Positions 9,607-17,305 of a stretch of DNA of 64,000 nucleotides are shown one piece after another. The DNA is from Thiobacillus sp. UBA3361 (GTDB lineage: Bacteria; Pseudomonadota; Gammaproteobacteria; Burkholderiales; Thiobacillaceae). The notes below the pieces were generated by a model that had not been told where the DNA came from, did not search any database, and saw only the letters and a list, made by a program, of their open reading frames with translations. The DNA is taken from NCBI GenBank assembly GCA_002360535.1, contig DEQR01000027.1, positions 99,418-163,417 of the forward strand, given 5' to 3'. The translations under genes and the position numbers were made by a program. Positions within the stretch are counted from its first letter, which is position 1, and each line of letters begins with the position of its first letter.

Positions 9607-11169
9607 ATGTCCTTGCCCATCAACATCCATGACCTCCTGCAGGGCAAACCCGTCGAATGGGAACGCCTGGAGTTCAAGGAAGGCTGGAACCCGGAAGCCG
9701 TCCTGCACACCCTCTGCGCCTTCGCCAACGACATCCACAACCTGGGCGGCGGCTACATCCTGATCGGCATCGCCGAACAGGACGGCCGGCCGGTGCTGCC
9801 CCCGGTGGGCCTCGATCCCGCCCAACTCGACGCCATTCAGAAAGAACTGCTGAACCTCGGTTTCCACGCCATGGCCCCCTACTACCACCCCATCGCCGTA
9901 CCCGTGGAAATCGACGGGCGGTCGGTGTTGGTCCTTTGGGCGCTGGGCGGGCCAACGCGCCCTTACAAGGCCAGGGTCAGCCTGAGCAAGGACAGCAAGG
10001 AATACGCCTACTACATCCGCAAGCACTCCAGCACCATTCGCGCCAAGGGGCCGGATGAAGCCGAACTCCTCTCCCTGGCCGCCACCGTCCCCTTCGATGA
10101 CCGCTTCAACCAGCAGGCCAAGGTGGAAGACCTGTCCCGCGAACTGATGCAGGACTACCTGAACCAGGTGGGCAGCGACCTGGCCAAGCAGGCGCCCAAG
10201 CTTTCCCTGGTCGAGCTTGGGCGCCAGATGGGTGTCGTCGGCGGGCCGGAGGAAGCGCCGTTCCCCCTCAACGTCGGCCTGATGATGTTCAACCCGGAGC
10301 CTTGGCGCTTCTTCCCGGTCATGCAGATCGACGTGGTGTGGTTCCCCAAGGAAGGGCCGGGCGGCAACAAGTTCTCCGAGAAGATATTCAAGGGCCCGAT
10401 TCCGCGCATGACCCGCGACGCGCTGGACTACATCAAGCGCAATTTCATCAGCGAGACCGTCATCAAGCACCACGGGCGGGCGGAATCCACCCGCGTGGAG
10501 AACTTCCCCTACGACGCCATCGAGGAAGCACTGGTCAACGCGGTCTATCACCGGGGCTATGACACTCGCGAACCCATCGAGGTCCGCATCGAGCACGGCG
10601 AACTTTTCGTCATCAGCTATCCGGGACCTGATCGCTCGGTACGGCTGGAGCAGCTTCGCGCGGGCCGGGCCAAGCCCCGCCGCTACCGCAACCGCCGCAT
10701 CGGCGAGTTCCTCAAGGAACTGGAATTCACCGAAGGTCGTGCCACGGGCATCCCGAAGATCATCGAAGCCATGGCGAAGAACGGTTCCCCGCCCGCGGAA
10801 TTCGAGTTCGACGAAGACCACAGCTACTTCATGGTGCGCTTGCCCATCCACCCGGCGGCGCTCGAAGTTGCACAATCCGTGGCTGGAAAAGAGATGGAAC
10901 GGCACCAAGTCGGGACCAGGTCGGGACTAAGTCGGGACCAGGTGGCGATCCTCCGGGCAGCCTTGGAAGAGACCGGCATTCCCGCATTGATGGCCGCCAT
11001 TGGACGAACCAACAGGACCAAGTTCCGGGACCAGGTTCTTAACCCGTTGCTCGCCGAAGACTTGCTGGAAATGACCATTCCGGACAAGCCCACCAGCAGC
11101 AAGCAACGCTATCGCACCACGGACAAGGGCAGGGCTCAGCTTGCCGCCCTGGGCGAGGCCGGCGCATGA
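9607..11169 (+). CDS. AlbA_2 (Schlafen-like) / HATPase_c_4 DNA-binding protein with C-terminal winged helix
   Basis: A 520-residue protein of the COG2865 type. Residues ~17-130 match an AlbA_2 fold (EFKEG at 22-26, then AFANDIHNLGGGYILIGI). Residues ~300-420 form a histidine-kinase-like ATPase domain (EALVNAVYHRGYDTREPIEV, then YRNRRIGEFL and GRATGIPKI). The C-terminal ~80 residues look like a winged-helix region (SRDQVAILRAALEETGIPA ... LLAEDLLEM). Such proteins are usually regulators or accessory subunits of restriction-like islands; the biochemical role is unknown. It begins 3 bases after the SNF2 gene and overlaps the methylase start by four bases (ATGA at 11166), so it is probably made in step with both. 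Confidence 0.85.
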   Translation: MSLPINIHDLLQGKPVEWERLEFKEGWNPEAVLHTLCAFANDIHNLGGGYILIGIAEQDGRPVLPPVGLDPAQLDAIQKELLNLGFHAMAPYYHPIAVPVEIDGRSVLVLWALGGPTRPYKARVSLSKDSKEYAYYIRKHSSTIRAKGPDEAELLSLAATVPFDDRFNQQAKVEDLSRELMQDYLNQVGSDLAKQAPKLSLVELGRQMGVVGGPEEAPFPLNVGLMMFNPEPWRFFPVMQIDVVWFPKEGPGGNKFSEKIFKGPIPRMTRDALDYIKRNFISETVIKHHGRAESTRVENFPYDAIEEALVNAVYHRGYDTREPIEVRIEHGELFVISYPGPDRSVRLEQLRAGRAKPRRYRNRRIGEFLKELEFTEGRATGIPKIIEAMAKNGSPPAEFEFDEDHSYFMVRLPIHPAALEVAQSVAGKEMERHQVGTRSGLSRDQVAILRAALEETGIPALMAAIGRTNRTKFRDQVLNPLLAEDLLEMTIPDKPTSSKQRYRTTDKGRAQLAALGEAGA

Positions 11170-14100
11170 CCTACCCCAGTATCCGCATCGAAGGCGCCAT
11201 CCTCTCGCCGGACATCCTCGAACGTCTGGAAGACGCCCCCGGCCAGCGCCCCGCCGACTTCGGCCTGGAGGGCGCCGGCAAGGTCAAGGACGAGATCGCC
11301 CGTGCCTGGGCCGATGCCCAGGACTACTGGCGCATCTTCCAGCGCAAGCTGGAGACCCTCCGGCCCGAGGCCCCGGCCACCACCGAAACCCGCAACCTCT
11401 GGATCACGCCGCTGCTGGGCCTACTTGGCTACCAGCTCGAATACCAGGCCAAGGGCGTCGAACTCAACGGCAAGACCTATCCCATTTCTCACCGGGTCAC
11501 CAACCGGGGCCACACCCCCATCCACATCGTCGGCACCCGCGAACCCGCCGGGCTGGACCGCAAGCCGGAGCGTACCCACATCGGCGCACCGCGCATGTCC
11601 GCCCACGGACTGGTGCAGGAATATCTCAACCTGCACGACGAGTTGTACGGCCTGGTCACCAATGGCCGCATCCTGCGCCTGCTGCGCGACAGCTCCCGGC
11701 TCATCAAGCTGAGTTACCTGGAGTTCGACCTCGACCGTATTTTCACTGACGGCCTCTACGCCGACTTCGCGGTCCTCTACCGGCTGCTGCACGTCAGCCG
11801 CCTGCCGGCCAACAATGAAGCGGCGGCGGAAAGCCTGATCGAGCGCTACCACCAGGATTCCCTCGACTCCGGCGCCCGCATCCGCGACGGCCTGAGCAAA
11901 GCGGTGGAACAGGCCATCCGCGACTTCGCCAACGGCTTCCTCGCCCACCCGGCCAATGATGCCCTGCGGCAGTCCATCCCGGTCGGCAAGCTGCCGCCGG
12001 ACGCCTACTACCAATACCTGCTGCGCCTCATCTACCGCCTGCTGTTCCTCCTGGTCATCGAGGAACGCGACCTGGTCTTCCCGCCCGCCGCCAGCCCGGC
12101 GCAACGCGACATCTACCGCCGTTACTACAGCCTGGAGCGCCTGCGCCGCCTGGCGGAAAAGCGCCACCTGGCCGACCGGCGCCATCACGACCTCTGGCTT
12201 GCCCTGCTCGCCACCTTCCGCCTGTTCGAGGCCCACGGCCCGGGCGAGAAACTCGGCATCGCCCCCCTGGCCGGCTACCTGTTCAACCCCTCCGCCATCG
12301 GCCCTCTCGCCCAATGCACCCTGGGCAACGACGTGCTGCTCGGCTGCCTGCGCGCCCTCGGCCTCTACCAGCACACCGCGAAGGGACAGCAGCGTGGCCA
12401 GACCTTCCGGGTCAATTACGCCGCCCTCAACGTCGAGGAATTCGGCTCCGTCTACGAAGGCTTGCTGGAATACCAGCCGATGTTCATGAACGTCTCCCCT
12501 CTCCCGCAAGCGGGAGAGGGGCTGGGGGAGAGGGGGATTTCGGGTCAGAGCTCGACCGCCGTCCGCCCCGAATTCACCTTCGCCCAAGGTGACCAGCGCG
12601 CCGCCACCGGCTCCCACTACACCCCGGACGACCTGGTCCAGCCCCTTATCAAGCACTCTCTCGATTACCTGATCGCCGACAAGCTCAAGGACGCCAACCC
12701 GGAAAAAGCCCTGCTCGACCTGCGCGTCGCCGACATCGCCTGCGGTTCCGGCCACATCCTGCTGGCCGCCGCCCGCCGCATCGCCACGGAACTGGCCATC
12801 GTCCGTACCGGCGAGGAACAACCCTCGCCCAGCGCCTTCCGCGCCGCCATTCGCGATGTCATCCGCGAGTGCATCTACGGTGTGGACCTCAATCCCCTGG
12901 CGGTGGAACTGTGCAAGGTCGCCCTCTGGTTGGAAGCCCACGTCCCCGGCGAACCCCTCAACTTCCTCGACCACCACATCAAGTGCGGCAACGCCATCGT
13001 CGGTTTCGTCAGCCGCGAGGAAGCCGAGCGCGGCGTGCCGGACGAAGCCTTCAAGACCCTGCCGGACGACGACAAGGAAACCGCCGCCCTGCTGAGGAAG
13101 CGCAACAAGCAGGAACGCAAGGACCACGCCGCCGGCCAGTTGCTTCTCTCGCCCAGTTTGCAACAACAACTCGATGACATCCTGCGCGGCTGGCGCGAAC
13201 TCGCCACCCTGCCGGAACACACCCCGGATGAGATCGAAGCCAAGAAGGCCCGCTACTACGCCTTCAGCCAGAGTGAGGACGCCTGGCTCCTCAACCAGAT
13301 CGCCGCCATCCCCATCGCCCAGTTCTACATGCCCAAGACGCCGGAGAATCTCCAGAACTTCATCACCGACACCGCCTACCGGCGCTACTGGCAAGGCGAG
13401 ATGAGCCCGCAAGGCCAGGCCACCGCCGAAGCCTGGGCGATGGCGGAGCGCAAGCGCTTCTTCCACTGGTTCCTGGAGTTTCCGGAAACCATCGGGCGGG
13501 GTGGGTTTGACTGCATTCTAGGGAATCCGCCATACCTCGGCGGCCAGGCTTTGAGCGGCACCTACGGCCATGCCTTCTGCGAGTACGTGAAATGGCAATA
13601 CGCCCCGGCGGGCCTTTCCGACCTGGTGGCCTACTTCGTCCGCCGTATCTACGACTTGCTGCGCCCTGGCGGCTTTACCGCCTTCATCACCACCAACTCC
13701 ATCAAGGATGGCGACATCCGCAAGGACGGGCTGGAACAGGTATTGAAGCGGGGCGGCGCGATCAATCTGGCCGTGCGCGGCATCAAGTGGCCGGGACGGG
13801 CCAATCTGGTTGTGTCGCTGGTGGCGCTGCACAAAGGAGAGTGGAGCGGGAAGCGGGTGCTGGATGGGAAGGAAGTGCCGGTCATCAACGCATATTTCGA
13901 GGACAGCGAGGATGGGGGGGAGCCGGAATCACTTGCTGAAAATGCTGACAGGGTGTTTCAGGGCTCCATCTTCTTGGGCGATGGCTTCTTGTTATCGCAT
14001 TTGGAAGCCGAACGCATGAAAGCGGGTGATGCACGTCTTGCCGATGTCATTTTTCCCGTCACCAACGGCCATGAGATCAACGGTCAACCCGACCAGGCTC

Positions 14101-15887
14101 CGGGACGGCAAATCATCAACTTCCAGGACTGGACATTTGAGCGCGCGGCTGAATATGGCGAGGCATTCGAAAGAATTGACCGACTAGTGCGCCCTGAACG
14201 AGCCAAGGACAATAGAGCTCAATATAGAGACCGTTGGTGGCAGTATGCGGAACCAAGAAGAAAACTGACAGCCAATCTCCGACTTACCCCACGCTGCTTC
14301 ATCGCTGCGACTACAACCAAATACCTGAACTTCTCCGCCGCCCCAACCAACTACGTTTTCACGCACGCACTGTTTGTCTTCACCACCGACCGCTACGACC
14401 TCTACGCCGTCGTCCAATCCACCCTGCACGAAGTCTGGGCGCGCAAATACAGTGGCGCGCTGGAAACCCGGTTGCGCTACTCGCCGTCGGATTGCTTCGA
14501 AACCTTCCCCTTCCCCGAAGGCCTCTGGCAAACCCCCAATCCCGCCCTGGCCGACCTCGGCGCCGCGTACCACGAACACCGCCGCACTCTGATGCGGAGC
14601 ATCTGGCTCGGCCTCACCGACCTCTACAACCTGTTCCACACCCGCGACCTCACCCCCGCCCAGGTCGCCAAGGTCAGCAAGAAATCCACCGAGGAAGCCG
14701 GAGCCGGCTATCAGGGCATCCTCGAACTGCGCCGCCTCCACCGCCAACTCGATCAGGCCATCCGCGACGCCTACGGCTGGCACGATCTCGACCTGGGCCA
14801 CGACTTCCATGAAGTGGAAACCCTCCCCGAAAACGACCGCGTCCGCTACACGATCAGCCCCACCGCCCGCAAGGAAGTCCTCAAGCGTCTCCTGGCCGAA
14901 AACCACCGCCGCGTCGCCCTGGAGACCTCGGCCTTGGCCATGGTGGCAACCATCAAGAAGCCGCGTGCCCGGAAGGCCAAGGCGGTTGACCAGATAGGTG
15001 ACATGTTCGATGCCGGCGCAACGGTACCGCTGGCATCGATGGCCAAGACGAATGAGGCCCATGCCGAGCATTCCCGCCTCGCGGACCGTGCCTGGGAAAG
15101 GCCAGGAACGGATCAGGTCTTCGAGGAAAGCGCCGTGCTGGCGGCGATTCTCAAGGCCAAGGCAGGCCCCGCGCTCAAGCGGGATATCCGGCTGGCGGCG
15201 TTGCTCGCCATGCGTCCGAGACTGCTCCTGGCCTCGCTGACGTTCGAGGACGCCGCCCAGTGGCGGCGCCTGATCGGCGCCGAAGCCGAGCCCCTGGCCT
15301 CGGGGGTGAGCAGGTTGCAGCCGGCAGCGGACCATGCCTGGGGCCATGCAGTTAAAGGACTGCTGGGGCGCGGCCGCATGATTGAAGACCCGGCGACCCA
15401 GACCTGGGCACCAGGTGAGGGCCTTGAAGCCTATGTCACGGAGGGTTGGCCCGAGGGCCGGGTGGGCATGGTGCTGCGGACCTTGAGCCAACGGGGTGTA
15501 GAGCGGGTAAGCTCGGCGTCGTTGACGATGCAGCCATTGGCAAGTTGCGAGTCTTTGTCGAGGCCTATCACTCTGCCCAGGCGGCGGCGAATCTTGCTGC
15601 CCAGCAATTCAAGGATGACGCCAGCCTATTGCCTGGCACCGGTGGTGAAGCCTGGAAGACGTTGTTTGAAGCCGCTCGTAAATTTTCCGTCGAGGCCTAC
15701 CCAGGCGCGGCGTTCCCAGAGTTGGGTCAGGGTGCTCCATGCCCACTTTGCCAACAGCCTCTTGCCGAGGGAGCAGAACGCTTGTTGCGCTTCGAGGTGT
15801 TCGTTCAACAGGAAGTGGAGAAAGCCGCAAAGACACACAAGAAGACTCTCGATGATGCGTTCACATCCTTCTCTGGCCAGAATCTGA
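11166..15887 (+). CDS. Eco57I/DrmMI-like N6-adenine DNA methyltransferase, 3' end broken
   Basis: A large class I adenine methylase. The N-terminal ~440 residues form a domain typical of Type IIG/BREX/DISARM methylases. SAM motif I (DIACGSGH) lies at ~523-530 and catalytic motif IV NPPY at 787-790, followed by a target-recognition/helical region. Residues ~442-455 (SPLPQAGEGLGER) are encoded by an inserted palindromic repeat, in frame, so the reading frame survives. To about base 15490 the protein looks normal (ending GRVGMVLRTLSQRGVE). Beyond that the translation becomes arginine/serine-rich nonsense while a different frame encodes a recognisable ATPase. The last ~130 residues to the stop at 15887 are therefore out-of-frame sequence and the natural 3' end has been lost. 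In DISARM the analogous enzyme marks host DNA; whether this one is active is uncertain. Confidence 0.8.
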   Translation: MTYPSIRIEGAILSPDILERLEDAPGQRPADFGLEGAGKVKDEIARAWADAQDYWRIFQRKLETLRPEAPATTETRNLWITPLLGLLGYQLEYQAKGVELNGKTYPISHRVTNRGHTPIHIVGTREPAGLDRKPERTHIGAPRMSAHGLVQEYLNLHDELYGLVTNGRILRLLRDSSRLIKLSYLEFDLDRIFTDGLYADFAVLYRLLHVSRLPANNEAAAESLIERYHQDSLDSGARIRDGLSKAVEQAIRDFANGFLAHPANDALRQSIPVGKLPPDAYYQYLLRLIYRLLFLLVIEERDLVFPPAASPAQRDIYRRYYSLERLRRLAEKRHLADRRHHDLWLALLATFRLFEAHGPGEKLGIAPLAGYLFNPSAIGPLAQCTLGNDVLLGCLRALGLYQHTAKGQQRGQTFRVNYAALNVEEFGSVYEGLLEYQPMFMNVSPLPQAGEGLGERGISGQSSTAVRPEFTFAQGDQRAATGSHYTPDDLVQPLIKHSLDYLIADKLKDANPEKALLDLRVADIACGSGHILLAAARRIATELAIVRTGEEQPSPSAFRAAIRDVIRECIYGVDLNPLAVELCKVALWLEAHVPGEPLNFLDHHIKCGNAIVGFVSREEAERGVPDEAFKTLPDDDKETAALLRKRNKQERKDHAAGQLLLSPSLQQQLDDILRGWRELATLPEHTPDEIEAKKARYYAFSQSEDAWLLNQIAAIPIAQFYMPKTPENLQNFITDTAYRRYWQGEMSPQGQATAEAWAMAERKRFFHWFLEFPETIGRGGFDCILGNPPYLGGQALSGTYGHAFCEYVKWQYAPAGLSDLVAYFVRRIYDLLRPGGFTAFITTNSIKDGDIRKDGLEQVLKRGGAINLAVRGIKWPGRANLVVSLVALHKGEWSGKRVLDGKEVPVINAYFEDSEDGGEPESLAENADRVFQGSIFLGDGFLLSHLEAERMKAGDARLADVIFPVTNGHEINGQPDQAPGRQIINFQDWTFERAAEYGEAFERIDRLVRPERAKDNRAQYRDRWWQYAEPRRKLTANLRLTPRCFIAATTTKYLNFSAAPTNYVFTHALFVFTTDRYDLYAVVQSTLHEVWARKYSGALETRLRYSPSDCFETFPFPEGLWQTPNPALADLGAAYHEHRRTLMRSIWLGLTDLYNLFHTRDLTPAQVAKVSKKSTEEAGAGYQGILELRRLHRQLDQAIRDAYGWHDLDLGHDFHEVETLPENDRVRYTISPTARKEVLKRLLAENHRRVALETSALAMVATIKKPRARKAKAVDQIGDMFDAGATVPLASMAKTNEAHAEHSRLADRAWERPGTDQVFEESAVLAAILKAKAGPALKRDIRLAALLAMRPRLLLASLTFEDAAQWRRLIGAEAEPLASGVSRLQPAADHAWGHAVKGLLGRGRMIEDPATQTWAPGEGLEAYVTEGWPEGRVGMVLRTLSQRGVERVSSASLTMQPLASCESLSRPITLPRRRRILLPSNSRMTPAYCLAPVVKPGRRCLKPLVNFPSRPTQARRSQSWVRVLHAHFANSLLPREQNACCASRCSFNRKWRKPQRHTRRLSMMRSHPSLARI
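12496..12536. repeat. Palindromic interspersed repeat inserted in frame in the methylase gene
   Basis: An 11-bp perfect stem CCCCTCTCCCG (12496-12506), loop CAAG, then CGGGAGAGGGG (12511-12521), followed by CTGGGGGAGAGGGGG. This type of G-rich palindrome is widespread between genes of proteobacteria. Read in this frame it gives the peptide SPLPQAGEGLGER, which I recall as a recurrent peptide where such repeats land in coding sequence. Confidence 0.85.
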
Positions 15888-17197
15888 CGCTGGGGATGGA
15901 CGATGAATTGTTTACCGAGATTGAGGCACTGGATAACCAGCTTGCACTCGACACCCGTACTTTCGAGAAAGCGCTCGTTGAACGTCAGGTTGGTATCCAG
16001 TCAGCCGTGAAATCAGGTCAGTGGGACAAGATACTTGCCTTACCTGTTAGTCCCACTGCTCGCCTACAGGCCTTGGCGGACAAGCTAAATCAAGAAGCGG
16101 GAACACTGGAGAAACTGAGTGACGAAAAGGCTCGGGCAGTGCTCCAAATCCAGTACAACGAACTCGATGCCAGGACTCGTTTGGCCAAAGTTAAAACGGC
16201 TGTACTGGTGGCGATGGATCGGCTCGACCGTCAGGCCAAACTCGTAAAGTGCCTTTCAGATGTAAAAACCAACGCCATCTCGTTTAAAGCAACCGAGCTG
16301 ACCGAAAAAATCGTCTCGAAGGAGCTTGAGATAGCCCTAAACCAGGAGTTCAAGGTGTTGGGTGTAGGAAACCTACAGGTACATCTGAAAAGTCACACGG
16401 AAAAGGGCAAGGCCTACCACAAGCTCGCATTGAATCTGCCACAGGCCAAGACACCCGCGGACATCCTGAGCGAAGGTGAACAGCGAGCCATCGCCCTTGC
16501 TTCATTCCTGGCGGAGGTAAACATCGGTGGTGGTTCTGGAGGGATTGTGTTTGATGACCCGGTATCGTCCCTGGACCATAAGCGCCGGGAGCGTGTAGCA
16601 AGACGTTTGGCGCAAGAGGGTGCAAAGCGGCAAGTCATCATCTTCACCCATGATCTCTACTTCCTGAACCTCCTGATTGAAATGGCTCAACAGGCGGGCG
16701 TGGCAATCGAGACGCAGAGCATCGCTCGCCAGCCTGCTGGATTTGGTGTAACCGACCCGGATCTGCCATTTGATGGAATGAACACAAAAGCCCGGGTGGG
16801 ATACCTTCGGAACAGGTGTCCGCAGATCAAGAAGCTTTTCGACTCGGGCGATGAGATGGAGCATCGCAAACAAACCGCAGCTGCTTACCAGCAGCTGCGT
16901 ATCGCCTGGGAACGTGCAATTGAGGAAGTCCTGCTTCGTAGCGTGGTCCTACGTTTTCGAAAGGGCGTTGAGACGCAACGGTTGGCGGGGGTGATGGTCG
17001 AGGATGCCGACTACGTCACAGTGGACACATGGATGTCGAAGTGTTCCAACTTCGCGCACGATCAAGCGCTATTGGGCGGTGTGGAAGTGCCTGAACCAGA
17101 AGAACTGCTTGCTGATATCAACGAGCTTGAGAAATGGCGGGCTGAAATTCATGAACGAGGTGAAAAGCTTCAGAAGCAACGAAAGGCAGGTAAATGA
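15446..17197 (+). CDS. AAA_13/SMC-like ATPase missing its N-terminal Walker A part
   Basis: Homology-like sequence begins only at about base 15500 (GVVDDAAIGKLRVFVEAYHS); the ~20 codons before it are out-of-frame methylase DNA, so the ORF start is arbitrary. A zinc-hook-like CPLCQQPL (C99, C102) is followed by coiled coil (LDNQLALDTRTFEKALVERQ), then the C-terminal ATPase half: signature LSEGEQRAIALA, Walker B/D-loop GIVFDDPVSSLDHKRR and H-loop IIFTHDLYFLN. No Walker A (GxxxxGKS/T) is present, although relatives have it near their N-terminus. The gene has therefore lost its front half, probably several hundred codons, in the rearrangement that also removed the methylase end. Its GC content is visibly lower than its neighbours on both sides, suggesting a separate origin. 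Alone it should not hydrolyse ATP. Confidence 0.75.
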   Translation: MARGPGGHGAADLEPTGCRAGKLGVVDDAAIGKLRVFVEAYHSAQAAANLAAQQFKDDASLLPGTGGEAWKTLFEAARKFSVEAYPGAAFPELGQGAPCPLCQQPLAEGAERLLRFEVFVQQEVEKAAKTHKKTLDDAFTSFSGQNLTLGMDDELFTEIEALDNQLALDTRTFEKALVERQVGIQSAVKSGQWDKILALPVSPTARLQALADKLNQEAGTLEKLSDEKARAVLQIQYNELDARTRLAKVKTAVLVAMDRLDRQAKLVKCLSDVKTNAISFKATELTEKIVSKELEIALNQEFKVLGVGNLQVHLKSHTEKGKAYHKLALNLPQAKTPADILSEGEQRAIALASFLAEVNIGGGSGGIVFDDPVSSLDHKRRERVARRLAQEGAKRQVIIFTHDLYFLNLLIEMAQQAGVAIETQSIARQPAGFGVTDPDLPFDGMNTKARVGYLRNRCPQIKKLFDSGDEMEHRKQTAAAYQQLRIAWERAIEEVLLRSVVLRFRKGVETQRLAGVMVEDADYVTVDTWMSKCSNFAHDQALLGGVEVPEPEELLADINELEKWRAEIHERGEKLQKQRKAGK

Positions 17198-17305
17198 TCG
17201 CCTTACTTGGGAGTGATCTTTCCCTCCGCCATCTCTACAGCCTCATCTTCTGGACGATGCCGTTTGGACTGGCTGAGCCTGAAGAGCTCCGTGACTGACT
17301 TTCCC

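Noticed and set aside
6679..10908. Minus-strand open frame of ~1400 codons
   Set aside because: It is antisense to two clear genes (SNF2 helicase and AlbA_2 protein) and is a Val/Gly/Gln-rich shadow caused by high GC; no domain motifs.
12496..12536. The palindrome in the methylase gene as a terminator
   Set aside because: It lies inside an intact reading frame and has no T-run; it matches an interspersed palindrome.
11421..13466. Minus-strand open frame of ~680 codons
   Set aside because: Antisense of the methylase, biased composition, no family features.
15500..15887. C-terminal ~130 residues of the methylase reading frame as a genuine domain
   Set aside because: The composition is Arg/Ser/Pro-rich nonsense, and the overlapping frame encodes recognisable ATPase sequence.
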